This document shows positions 1-8,230 of a stretch of 64,000 nucleotides of DNA, one piece after another. A program made the position numbers and the translations under genes. The stretch covers positions 1 to 64,000 of the forward strand of contig CAWINP010000003.1 in the NCBI GenBank assembly GCA_963837485.1, written 5' to 3'. The DNA is from Solirubrobacter sp963837485 (GTDB lineage: Bacteria; Actinomycetota; Thermoleophilia; Solirubrobacterales; Solirubrobacteraceae). The notes beneath the pieces are model-generated. The model was given only the letters and a program-made list of their open reading frames with translations, ran no database searches and had not been told where the DNA came from. Each line of letters starts with the position of its first letter. Position 1 is the first letter of the stretch.

Positions 1-76
1 ACCGGCGTCAAGAGGACTACTTCGCAGCTCGCTGCGCTCGGGCCCTGACGGCCTCCTCTTGACCCCGCCGGCCGCC
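1..76. repeat. REP-like hairpin repeat, copy A
   Basis: The element starts with GTCAAGAGGA and ends with TCCTCTTGAC, so it can fold on itself. The interior is a GC-rich GCTCGCTGCGCTCGG core. A second copy at 638-702 is nearly identical in the opposite orientation. No coding frame here looks real. The size and palindromic ends suggest a dispersed REP-like element, but copy number elsewhere in the genome cannot be judged. Confidence 0.6.
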
Positions 77-415
77 TCCGGTGTTCGGCAAGGTAAGCCG
101 GCTCCGCCGGAAGTGCGGGACGAGCCCGCCACATGCACACCACGGACACACGGGATCGAAACGCGCACGATCACGCCGTCGCCGACCAGGACCGAAACAA
201 CACTGCAGAGCCGAGCGGACGCAATCATCGACCCACCAGCAACCGCCGCAGATGCGTCGCACCCAGGAGGTCCGGGCGTTCGGCTCAGGGAACCCTGTGC
301 GCGTGCGTGAAGCCGTGCCCACTACGTGCCCGCGCGATCGCGAAACGCGCCAGACGCGCACCCGGAGAACCGCGCTGTAGAGCCAAACGAGCCATGCGCG
401 AACCCCTGTCTCCCC

Positions 416-457
416 TTCACACGCGAGAGGTCGCAGGTTCGAAACCCGCCGCGCCCA
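416..457 (+). other. 3' half of a tRNA-Val(CAC)-like gene; candidate attachment-site scar
   Basis: The stretch reads as an anticodon loop TTCACAC, the 3' anticodon stem, a short variable region, a T arm with GGTTCGAAACC, and a 3' acceptor strand CGCGCCCA. The matching 5' half (a GGGCGCG acceptor strand, D arm and 5' anticodon stem) is missing upstream, and the base before the loop no longer pairs correctly. One A-C mismatch sits in the T stem. A truncated tRNA 3' end is the classic leftover at one edge of an element integrated into a tRNA gene. The following terminator suggests the ancestral tRNA downstream flank lies to the right. Confidence 0.6.
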
Positions 458-466
458 TCGTCCTGG

Positions 467-489
467 AAGCCCGCTATGGCGGGCTTTCT
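467..489 (+). terminator. Rho-independent terminator of the tRNA remnant
   Basis: A perfect 8-bp stem AAGCCCGC/GCGGGCTT with the loop TATG is followed by TTTCT-like sequence. It begins nine bases after the tRNA acceptor end, as expected for a tRNA terminator. Confidence 0.75.
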
Positions 490-637
490 GTGTTCTCGGG
501 CCTGGTCGCGCTCGGCCGCGTGGGCGGGCTATGGAAGCGCTATGGAAACACGGGCGTCGCGGATCGTCGCGGTACCGCTCCGGTCGACCTCCGGTCGGCA
601 GGCTTGCCTGCCCTCCTACCCAGCCCATCACGGAGTC

Positions 638-702
638 GCCGGCGGGGTCAAGAGGAGCCCGTCAGGGCCGAGCGCAGCGAGCTGCGAAGCAGTCCCTTGA
701 CC
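638..702. repeat. REP-like hairpin repeat, copy B (inverted)
   Basis: This is the reverse complement of copy A at 1-76 with a handful of differences; it begins GCCGGCGGGGTCAAGAGGAG. Together the two copies bracket the tRNA remnant and terminator as an inverted pair. Bases 77-415 and 490-637 hold no gene I can support. Confidence 0.6.
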
Positions 703-793
703 TCGACGGACGCGCGGAGCTAGCCGTGCCACGACGCGGCACTCTCGTTCCGAGACGGTCAGCGAGTGTTCTAGGGACGTTCAATGTGGGCGC

Positions 794-811
794 CGGTATC
801 GTGCGATACCG
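794..811. promoter_or_regulatory. Perfect 8-bp palindrome, operator-like
   Basis: CGGTATCG and CGATACCG are separated by TG. The palindrome ends on the first base of the GTG start of the small membrane-peptide ORF at 811, so it could be an operator over its start. No regulator can be assigned. Confidence 0.35.
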
Positions 812-906
812 TGTCAAATATCGGTCCGGTGGAGCTGCTCATCTTGATGCTGTTGGTCGTCGTGGTCGTTGGCGCCCTCGCTGTGCGCCTGATCCGGCGG
901 CGCTAG
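811..906 (+). CDS. Possible small single-pass membrane peptide (31 aa)
   Basis: The frame starts with GTG at 811; an upstream ATG at 784 gives a 40-residue alternative. It encodes a short polar start (MSNIGPVELL), one strongly hydrophobic stretch of about 17 residues rich in V and L, and a basic end (RLIRRR) before TAG. The layout resembles very small TatA-like or SdpI-like membrane peptides, but no family can be claimed. The frame is too short to trust on composition alone in such GC-rich DNA. A palindrome lies directly upstream. Confidence 0.35.
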   Translation: MSNIGPVELLILMLLVVVVVGALAVRLIRRR

Positions 907-1178
907 GACGGCGCTACAAGCGCTACGCCGGAGAGGCGACCGGCTCGCTCGGGGCTTGCGGTTGTCGGGGCTGACGCGGGACATTCGGCGCCTTGACTGC
1001 AGGCCCGGCGAGGACGGCCGCTTGCGGCCGCCCGCAGCCGGGCCGGCGCAGCGAAGCGAGACGCCCTTGATGTCGTAGAGAGCCTCTTCACCGGCTTGCC
1101 GCGGGTCGATCCACGAGCGGCCGGTGCGCGGGCCACGGTGAGCGAGTCCGCAACGAAGCGTGGTGCCACAATGAACCT

Positions 1179-2378
1179 ATGGCCGAGGCAAGCGTCGACG
1201 GTATGGCGTTCTTCGACGGCGCGAGCGCTGGCGGTGCATTCCGCCTGAGCGCGGCTGCAGCCGAAGACTCGACTGAAATCATCGATGGCTGGACGATCGA
1301 AGTGCGGGCGAAAAGCGAGATCGTGGTTGCGCGCGGCGAAGGAGGCGCAACGTATGAGGACGCGCGCGACGACGCGCTGGCCGCCGCCAACAAAGGGCTC
1401 GACTTCCTCTGCCTGCGCGGCGCTATGCCCATGGCGATCCGTCATGCCGGCTCCGAACACATGGTCTGGTGGTCAGAGGATTCGCAGTCAGTCACTCGTT
1501 TGCTGAGTGTTCCCACTGTCACGCTCCACGTCGGCAAGGTGACCGTGACGGGAGGAACGCCCATCGTGCCGCCACCGCCCGAGTGGCAGGAGAGCGGCAG
1601 ATACTTCCGGCTATCCCAGCTCACGGACGATCTCTTTGATTCGTTCCGCAACCTGTACCTCGCGTTGGAATCCATCCTCGACCACATTGCGCCGCAGCGG
1701 ACTACCCCGCCCCTGGAGCGTGAGGGTGCGTGGTTCCGCCGGGCGCTGACTGAGGCTGGCCGGATCGTCAACTTGGCTGGTCACGCTCCCAAGGGTGCGT
1801 CCGATCCGGTCGAAGCGCTGTACGACGAGCTCTACCTCTCCGCGCGGAATCTGGTCTTCCACGCCAAGTCGACTCGCGCCTACCTGCTGCCGCACAGCAG
1901 CCCTGAGCGGCGCGCCGTCGAAGAGACCACCAGACGAGCGGCATATCTCTATCTGGCGCTCGCAGAGAAGGTCATCCACCTCCGGCCGCCGGGGAGCGGG
2001 TGGTTCGCGGGAGCTTGGCGGATGCAGGTTGACGGGCTCGCACCACGGCTCGGGGTCGCAGTAACGAACGATCCCGCGCCGTTTTCGGCGGACGACACGG
2101 CGATCAACCCAAACGGCGGTGACGTTGTTGGGCTTAGCGTCAACCGGGCACCGGAGCACGACCGTCCCTTCGAGCACGCATTCCTCGGTGTCTGCGACGG
2201 CCCAGTGGTCGCCAGGCTGGGGCGAGTGACGCGCGTCTGCTCGACCGTCGATGGCGAGCCGCACTCGGCCGGAATTCCCGAGGGTGCCTTTCTCGTCTAC
2301 GACATCGACCGGTTCGAAGCGCTGGTCGTCCTTCGCGCTCGCAACGCAAACGAACCGAAACGGGACTTTGCTTCATGA
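1179..2378 (+). CDS. Unknown protein, first gene of a two-gene unit
   Basis: The 399-residue protein has no signal peptide or membrane segment and is probably cytoplasmic. Residues 150-260 are helical and contain FRNLYLALESILDHI and a later conserved-looking LYDELYLSARNLVFHAK. This resembles the all-helical HEPN/MauJ-like folds in accessory regions, but no catalytic RxxxxH can be fixed. The C-terminal third looks beta-rich. Its stop overlaps the next start by four bases (ATGA), so the two are translationally coupled. GC and codon use are slightly lower and less biased than in the core genes to the right, and the setting (tRNA scar, IS, Mrr) suggests a mobile or defence origin. I do not recognise the family. 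Confidence 0.75.
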   Translation: MAEASVDGMAFFDGASAGGAFRLSAAAAEDSTEIIDGWTIEVRAKSEIVVARGEGGATYEDARDDALAAANKGLDFLCLRGAMPMAIRHAGSEHMVWWSEDSQSVTRLLSVPTVTLHVGKVTVTGGTPIVPPPPEWQESGRYFRLSQLTDDLFDSFRNLYLALESILDHIAPQRTTPPLEREGAWFRRALTEAGRIVNLAGHAPKGASDPVEALYDELYLSARNLVFHAKSTRAYLLPHSSPERRAVEETTRRAAYLYLALAEKVIHLRPPGSGWFAGAWRMQVDGLAPRLGVAVTNDPAPFSADDTAINPNGGDVVGLSVNRAPEHDRPFEHAFLGVCDGPVVARLGRVTRVCSTVDGEPHSAGIPEGAFLVYDIDRFEALVVLRARNANEPKRDFAS

Positions 2379-3124
2379 CCGAGGCGCCCGACGCAAACCA
2401 GGAGCTTCGACTCCACCCTGGGTGGTGGGCAAGAATCCAAGGCGAGGAGTTCGACCTGGAAGGACTAGACGCGGCACTCAAAGACCGTAGCCTCGTACAG
2501 GTGCGCCAATTTGACGGCCGGCACTACCTTCGTATGGCGGAGTTCGACCAGCTCAACGAGTCCGGTGACGTGGAGACGCGCGCCGGTGAGGTCCTGCGCA
2601 TCGTCAACGGCGCCGCTCGCGTCCAGCACGGCAACAGCCGGGAGGTTCGGGTTGACGCGACCGCGCGGGTTCAGCCCGACGGGCAGATCCACCACTTCGT
2701 CCACATGAGTGGAACGCTCCATGGACGCGCTCGCCTCTCGGCCACGGTCAGAGTCAACGAAGAGTCAGCCCCACTGGCGCGTGAACCGACGATCGCAGAG
2801 CGGGCTCTTGACATGGCCTTGAACGATCCGCAGGCGGAGCGCGCGCTGCGAATCTTCGGCCGCGACGACGCCGACTATCGAGACCTCTACCACGTTTTCG
2901 AGATCGCAGAGGCTGCAATCGGAAGCGTCATCTACTCAGACGGAACCGTGACGACAGCTGAGGTCAGACGGTTCAAGCACACCGCAAACTCAGTCCATGC
3001 ACTCGGTGATCAAGCGCGCCACGGACACGAAGCGACGCAGCCGCCGTCTCAACCAACGTCGTTCGCCGAGGCGCAAGCGCTCATTGGACGAGTCTTGCGC
3101 GTCTGGTTTGCCGTGAAACGATGA
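2375..3124 (+). CDS. Unknown protein, second gene of the unit
   Basis: The 249-residue protein is coupled to the preceding gene through an ATGA overlap. The N-terminal half looks mixed alpha/beta with no recognised motif. The C-terminal region (about residues 155-249) is helical: IFGRDDADYRDLYHVFEIAE, then FKHTANSVHALGDQARHG and a closing helix ending in RVLRVWFAVKR. The conserved-looking RRFKHTAN..GDQARHG patch resembles abortive-infection or HEPN-like proteins often found beside restriction genes, which is only a resemblance. Function unknown. Confidence 0.75.
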   Translation: MTEAPDANQELRLHPGWWARIQGEEFDLEGLDAALKDRSLVQVRQFDGRHYLRMAEFDQLNESGDVETRAGEVLRIVNGAARVQHGNSREVRVDATARVQPDGQIHHFVHMSGTLHGRARLSATVRVNEESAPLAREPTIAERALDMALNDPQAERALRIFGRDDADYRDLYHVFEIAEAAIGSVIYSDGTVTTAEVRRFKHTANSVHALGDQARHGHEATQPPSQPTSFAEAQALIGRVLRVWFAVKR

Positions 3125-3201
3125 ACGATACAGGCGCACCCGGGGACCGAATCTGGCACGTCGTTTGTCCCCTGGACGGACAGAAGTAGCCAGGCGGCGA
3201 T

Positions 3202-3232
3202 CGCTCGCCTCTCGCACGAGCAGCGGTCACGG
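3202..3232 (+). repeat. Short direct repeat, copy 1
   Basis: CGCTCGCCTCTCGC, then a few varying bases, then AGCGGTCACGG. The same pattern recurs at 4833-4860 in the same orientation; the two copies bracket the membrane-protein gene at 3397-4581. Confidence 0.4.
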
Positions 3233-3396
3233 TGTAACGGCTACAGGACGGCAGCTGGCCGCCCGCGCAGCGGTCCGGACGGACTGTGCTCGGGCGGCAG
3301 CGCGGCGCCGGAGCGGTCCACGCGCCGCTCCGTTACTGCGAACCAGCGGCACCGACTGCTACGAAGTACGTTCCATCTTACGTAGCGATCCGAGGT

Positions 3397-4581
3397 ATGG
3401 TCTCCACCTTTACCCGGACGCGACCCCCTGAGCATTGGTCGTATCGTCAAACGACATCAGGTCGTTGGCTTGAAGAACTCGCGGTGCTGGAGCGTCGCAT
3501 GAGGTTCGCATCCCGCACACAGTGGATACTGGGAGTGGCCTTTCTTGTGCTCCTGGTTTTGCCACTGTACGCACTCACGGCCGTGGTCGTTGCGCGGTCC
3601 GGCATCTTACGTCTCAGCGGAGGCGATCTCACCGACGAGCAGTTCAAGTCGATGTGGACCTTTATCGCGTCTGGCCTTGCGACCTGCGCGACCGTCCTTG
3701 CAGCGATCCTGACCAAGTCCCACAATGACCGGAGTCTGGCGCTTCAAGCGGATGCTGAGGCACATAAGCAGCTCGCGGATTTGCAGAAACACGAGATCGA
3801 CGTTCAGAAACAAGCGCTGGAGGACGAAGCGGCCGACCGGCTGAAGCTCGAGACGGTCATTGCGGGCCTCAAGTTGATGTCGAGCGACGGGAAGCCGTCA
3901 AAGGCGGTGACGGCAGGAGGTCTTGCAACACTTGTTCGGCTGGGTCACCCCCTGGTCGCTATGCGGGTACTGACGGCGGCGCTCGACGGCAACGATGAGG
4001 TCGATGCCGACGCGGCTGCGTGGGTGCTCGATCAAGGATTGCGTGGGCGGGCCACCGAGGAAACGCGCGAGGAAGCAGCTGCCCTTCTTTATCAGCACGC
4101 CAGTACGTTCACTGATATAGAGCCCGGCTTCTTCCACTGGCCGAGTTCCGTCGATCGCAAGTGGGAAATCGACGTGTCGCCGAATGCAGGGTATTGCATC
4201 CTCTCTGGTTTGGTGGAGCTGCTGGTATCCCGCACTTTCGAGTGGTGGGACAACACTTGGCAGTGGTCCATCTTCACGCTGGACGAAGCGATGCGCAACG
4301 ATTCGGTGGCCTCTAGCCAAGCGGGAGCTGCGACGTTGGCTACTGAACTGCTCAACTTCGTACACGACACGGAGGTTCTCGGCCGTCCGAAGAGCGACAT
4401 CGCGAATCGCGCAAGGGACCTGATCGAGAAGCATGGGGCGGTGGAGTGGCTTGACCTTGATTCAGTGCGTCGGTGGGGTACCGAACACACGTGGTCGAAA
4501 GACGCGTCACCGGGCCGCGCAGCATCTGCCTCGATCTCGATGGCGCCGGAACGCGGGCACTCAAAGACGGTTGACCGTTGA
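3397..4581 (+). CDS. Unknown membrane protein with coiled coil
   Basis: I place the start at ATG 3397, preceded by GAGG; the open frame extends further upstream without another convincing start, and ATG 3499 is an alternative. From 3397 the protein has about 394 residues. Two transmembrane helices (WILGVAFLVLLVLPLYAL and MWTFIASGLATCATVLAAIL) bracket a short outside loop. A charged coiled coil of about 40 residues follows (from SLALQADAEAHKQLADLQ on), then a soluble helical C-terminal domain of about 220 residues. The design, two helices plus coiled coil plus cytosolic domain, recurs in bacterial defence and signalling proteins, but nothing identifies an activity. The gene stands alone. Confidence 0.65.
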   Translation: MVSTFTRTRPPEHWSYRQTTSGRWLEELAVLERRMRFASRTQWILGVAFLVLLVLPLYALTAVVVARSGILRLSGGDLTDEQFKSMWTFIASGLATCATVLAAILTKSHNDRSLALQADAEAHKQLADLQKHEIDVQKQALEDEAADRLKLETVIAGLKLMSSDGKPSKAVTAGGLATLVRLGHPLVAMRVLTAALDGNDEVDADAAAWVLDQGLRGRATEETREEAAALLYQHASTFTDIEPGFFHWPSSVDRKWEIDVSPNAGYCILSGLVELLVSRTFEWWDNTWQWSIFTLDEAMRNDSVASSQAGAATLATELLNFVHDTEVLGRPKSDIANRARDLIEKHGAVEWLDLDSVRRWGTEHTWSKDASPGRAASASISMAPERGHSKTVDR

Positions 4582-4929
4582 TTGTCGCCATGCGCGCCGT
4601 CTGAGTCGCTACGGGCATTGCCGGCGTTAGCGATGACGAGCGCAACATCGGCCGAGAGCAAGCGGTCGGCAATCGACGCCAGTGACGAATGACGAGCAGC
4701 CGCGCTGCCCGAAAGCAGTCGCGCGCCCAACGATGGGCGTGCTCTCGCAAGGGGAGGCGACTTGGGCGTCCGCCGTCACGCGATCGGGGTGTTCGTTCAT
4801 CCGTGGTAAGGCCGCCTCGACGCGATTGGGAGCGCTCGCCTCTCGCGAGAGCGGTCACGGATCGATGGCTCGCCGGCTCTGAGGCCGCGCACGCGATCAA
4901 CCCGAGTTGTGTCGCGCGGTTGGCTTCAG
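4582..4929. other. Intergenic stretch without a supported gene
   Basis: No frame on either strand has a plausible start, ribosome site and protein-like composition. It contains the second copy of the short direct repeat at 4833-4860 and ends at the CTAG target site of the insertion sequence. Confidence 0.5.
4833..4860 (+). repeat. Short direct repeat, copy 2
   Basis: CGCTCGCCTCTCGC followed by GAGAGCGGTCACGG matches the copy at 3202-3232 apart from a few inserted or missing bases. Confidence 0.4.
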
Positions 4930-6598
4930 CTAGCTACTTCCCCCGGACAAACGGTCGGGAATGAGAACGGCCGCGCGGGCGGCGCGGCCGTTCATCGGGC
5001 GGTCGCGGGCGGGCGGCACCGCGACTGGAGGTGATGGTGTCAGGCGGTCCGGACGCGGGCCGCGTGTGCGTGAGGCGGCGCCCGGTCGGGTGTCGTGGGC
5101 GAGGGGCGCGGGGTGTGGTCAGGTGGCCCGGAGGGCGAGTGTGTCGAGGTTGTAGGCGAGGATCGACCAGGCGGCCCAGGTGCGGGCGCCGGGGTGGCCT
5201 TTCAGGCGCGATCGGTCGAGGCCGTAGCGTCGCTTGAGGTGGCTGATGCGGCCCTCGGCACCGACGCGGAACTTGGCCAGCCGGCGGTTGGTCTTGCGGG
5301 CGTGGGGGGCGTGGTGGCCGCTGATGAACAGCCGCTCGGGTTCGGGCAGATGCGCGCGGACGGGCGCCGGGCTGAAAGCCGCCGTCGAGCGCGATCTCCC
5401 GCGGTCGCAGGTTGAGCTCATGCAACCGTCGGCCGGTGGCGGGCAGCAGCTGGGACTCGTTGAGCGAGCCGATGCCGGTGCTCGCGGGGAGGATCAGGCC
5501 GCGAGCGCCGCGGCGCGTGTTTTCGCACAGTTCGGTGAGCTGCATGACATAGCCGAACTCGGTCGGCTTGTTGAGCTTGCCCTTGCGGATCGGACGCGCG
5601 TCGGGATCGCTGATCGACACCACGCGGTCGCTGATCGGCTTGCCCGCGAGCCGCAGCGTGATCTGCGCGCACACCTGCTCGGCCAGCGCGGCGAGCCGCT
5701 CGAGCCGCTCGGCGGCGGCCCGCTTCGCGTGGGCGCCGCGACCGCGGGCGCGCTCACGCAAGCGGGCGGCGAGTCGACGCGCCTCGCGGATGGAGGCGGC
5801 GAGCAACTCGCCGGCCTCGCCGGTCAACCGCAGCGCGAGCCGCTTGCTGTGACCCGTGCGCGCCGCGACCGAGCGATTGACCCGGCGCAGCCGACCCGCG
5901 ATCGCGCGCGAGCGGTCCGTCACGCGCGGCGCCCCGGCGCCGGCCAGCCCGCGCGCCTTGGCGGCCTCGCGCGCGAGCGCCCGGGCGGCATCCTGCGCGA
6001 GCCCGAGGTCGGTCGGGTAGCGGACGTCCGCTTCCACGACGGTCGAGTCGATCCGAGCCGCCCGGACCACGAAACGCCGCCCGCCCGCCTCGGGGCTCGT
6101 CGCCTCGGCGATCACCTGCGCGCAGATGGCCTCGATCACGTCCGCGCCCAGGCGACGCACGAGCTTGCGGATCGTCGACTCATCCGGCACCCGATCCCAC
6201 AACCCGATGCGGCAGAACCGCCGCAAATGCAGCGAGTCCGAGACCTCCCGCACCAGCGTCTCATAACCCCAGCCCGACCGCGCCTTGACCACCATCAAGC
6301 GCACGAAGCGATCCATCGGCACCGTCGGACGCCCGAACCCAACAGCGTCCTCGGCCCACGACGCCTGGATCGGCGCCAGCAACCCCGGTTCGGTCAACAA
6401 CGCATCCAATGCCGCGAGATCCGCGGGCAGCTCGGCCACCACACCGGCAGCCCGAGATCAAACAACGACTCCACCTGCCCGCCCGACAAGCGCAGCACAC
6501 CAGACCCCCACGATCGCCCGATTTGCAGGCAAATCATCCCAACAACACCGGACAGACCCGCGTCAACAGCCGCGACTATTTCCGGGGGAAGTAGCTAG
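4930..6598 (-). mobile_element. IS5-superfamily-like insertion sequence with CTAG target duplication
   Basis: The element proper is 4934-6594 (1661 bp). Its ends are a perfect 14-bp inverted repeat, CTACTTCCCCCGGA at 4934-4947 and its complement at 6581-6594. CTAG flanks it on both sides (4930-4933 and 6595-6598), a four-base target duplication that fits the YTAR preference of the IS5 group. It carries one transposase reading leftward. The right CTAG contains the stop codon of the neighbouring restriction gene, so insertion occurred at that stop without changing the protein. Confidence 0.85.
5119..6442 (-). pseudogene. DDE transposase with a frameshift
   Basis: The N-terminal part has the usual transposase helices (FVRLMVVKARSGWGYETLV, SDSLHLRRFCRIGLWDRVP, DESTIRKLVRRLG). 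A first acidic motif follows in RIDSTVVEADVRYPTD, and the second in EIALDGGF. At about 5365-5375 the frame breaks. The protein resumes one frame over with LFISGHHAPHARKTNRRLAK, the E motif region VGAEGRISHLKRRYGLDRSR and a typical end AAWSILAYNLDTLA, stopping at 5119. Joined, it would be about 440 residues, normal for the family. Because the element ends and target duplication are intact, the shift could be a recent mutation, a sequencing error or a programmed frameshift. Confidence 0.8.
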
Positions 6599-7542
6599 AC
6601 GCCCGGGCCATCATCCGCGTCGTCGGACGCGAAGTAGTCCAGGTCGAGCCGCTTCAAGCGATAGGTGCGTGCGACCGAGACTCCGACGTCGTGATCAATC
6701 ATGAGTTCGGCGAGTTCCTTGCCATCGACGAGGATCACACGCGGGACGACGCTCTCCGCGTACTCGATCGCGTCCTTGCTGAACCAGGACGTCGCGATGA
6801 AGACACCCTTCGTCGCTCGTTGTCCGTGCAAGGCGCCGAAGAACTTCTGGATCTCGGGCCGACCCACTGAGTCCTTCCAGCGCTTCGCCTGCACGTAGAT
6901 CTGATCGAGGCCGAGTCGATCCTCTCTGATGACGCCATCGACGCCACCGTCGCCGCTCTTTCCGAGCCGCTGGGCTGCACCTTCACGCGTGCCGCCGTAG
7001 CCGATCGCAGTCAGGACGTCGAGTACCAGCTGCTCGAAGAATTCCGGCGACTGCTCCGCGATTCGTTCGAGTACTTCAACCGCGAGTGCTGCTCGAAGTT
7101 CGCGGTATGCGTCGTCGACACGCTCCTCGGGCGTCTGCACCTCATCGCTCGTCGGCGCCGCCTCGGTCCCGAGCTTAGGTAGGTCGCTCGTGCCGCCCTT
7201 TGACCGGCGATACTCCGCGAGCTCGGGAAACTGCGACAGGACCTTCAGGTCGATCCGCTCCGGATTCTCCGCCAGGACCTTGAGACCTCGGTCGGTGATC
7301 CGGTAGACCGAACGCTCTGGACGCTCCAAAAGCCCGCACTGAAGCAGGTACGTCGTGGCCCAGCCGACACGGTTCATCCAGGTCTTGGCCCGCCCACTCG
7401 GCAACCTTTGGGCCAGCTCGTCAGCCGTGAGCTCGAACTCCGACGCGAGCTGCGCACGCACATCCTTGATCGCGCGTGGCTCACCGTCTTCGACCGTGAG
7501 CAGCAACGGCCGCATCAGGGTCTGGAAGTCCGGTATCGCCAC
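6595..7542 (-). CDS. mrr: Mrr-type restriction endonuclease
   Basis: Type IV restriction enzymes of this family cleave methylated foreign DNA. I choose the GTG start at 7542 because the protein then begins with AIPDFQTLMRPLLL, the usual Mrr opening; a longer frame reaches 7599. An N-terminal winged-helix region (about residues 1-110, with RAKTWMNRVGWATTYL) is followed by a charged linker and the Mrr catalytic domain (about 165-290). The PD-(D/E)XK core is visible as GDGGVDGVI, then GLDQIYVQAKRW with the Q-A-K triad, then the family's FFGAL and KGVFIATSWFS segments. The stop TAG lies in the IS target duplication. The gene is divergent from 7619. Confidence 0.88.
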   Translation of the reverse strand: MAIPDFQTLMRPLLLTVEDGEPRAIKDVRAQLASEFELTADELAQRLPSGRAKTWMNRVGWATTYLLQCGLLERPERSVYRITDRGLKVLAENPERIDLKVLSQFPELAEYRRSKGGTSDLPKLGTEAAPTSDEVQTPEERVDDAYRELRAALAVEVLERIAEQSPEFFEQLVLDVLTAIGYGGTREGAAQRLGKSGDGGVDGVIREDRLGLDQIYVQAKRWKDSVGRPEIQKFFGALHGQRATKGVFIATSWFSKDAIEYAESVVPRVILVDGKELAELMIDHDVGVSVARTYRLKRLDLDYFASDDADDGPGV

Positions 7543-7618
7543 GGTGGCAACCGTACCGGTCTCGGCTCCCGTCGCGCTCAACGGGTCGACACCGGGCATC
7601 GAGGGGGAGGGGGTCTCC

Positions 7619-8230
7619 TTGACGCTCTTCGGCCTCGCGTGCTCGCCGCGCGCGACGTGGATACTCGACGCGTACGTTGCCGCTCTGGGATACGTGCTGG
7701 CTCGCTACGACGACCAAACGTCCTCCGATGTCGTGACGCGGGACGAGCTGCAAGAGCACCTCGAGTTTGACCCGCACTGCATGGACGTCGGATCCCGCGT
7801 ACTGACCGCGGGCGGCAATCCATTCCTCGCCGGAGGAAACCCGAACTTCAAGGAATGGGCGCTCTCGATCGACGAGCGCGTCGTCAACTACGAGGACGTG
7901 ACCAATCGGCATCAGCTGATTCGGCAGCTCGCGGAGGAACGCCTCGCGCCGCACCTCCCTGTCGCACGGCAGGACGAGCCGGATGTGGAGGCGCAGCATG
8001 TGGTGCCGGTCGCGAGCGCCGTGGCCATCGCGCTCGGCCTCGGAGCGGACGCACTGTCGGTCGCTGTCGCTCCCGCTCCGCTATCCGCCGGAGTCATCGC
8101 AGCGAGCATTACGGCGGTGCTATTGAGACACGCCGTCTTTCGCACGCGTCCCTCACCACCATGTGTCAAGACCGCCCTTCTACGTCTTCTTGACCATCTT
8201 GCGGTCCACTACCGACACGAGCGTGGATAG
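7619..8230 (+). CDS. Unknown protein, divergent from mrr
   Basis: I place the start at TTG 7619, which has a good ribosome site (GGGAGGGGG) seven bases upstream; the frame is open further left but overlaps the mrr start region. The 203-residue product begins with a compact domain (LARYDDQTSSDVVTRDELQEH), has a hydrophobic alanine-rich segment near residues 130-165 that could be one or two membrane passes, and ends in a basic helix. No family is recognised. The 3' end overlaps the convergent gene at 8180-9241 by about 50 bases, which is unusual and weakens the call somewhat. Confidence 0.5.
   Translation: MTLFGLACSPRATWILDAYVAALGYVLARYDDQTSSDVVTRDELQEHLEFDPHCMDVGSRVLTAGGNPFLAGGNPNFKEWALSIDERVVNYEDVTNRHQLIRQLAEERLAPHLPVARQDEPDVEAQHVVPVASAVAIALGLGADALSVAVAPAPLSAGVIAASITAVLLRHAVFRTRPSPPCVKTALLRLLDHLAVHYRHERG

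Noticed and set aside
416..457. Complete tRNA-Val gene
   Set aside because: The 5' acceptor strand, D arm and 5' anticodon stem are missing upstream, so only the 3' half is present.
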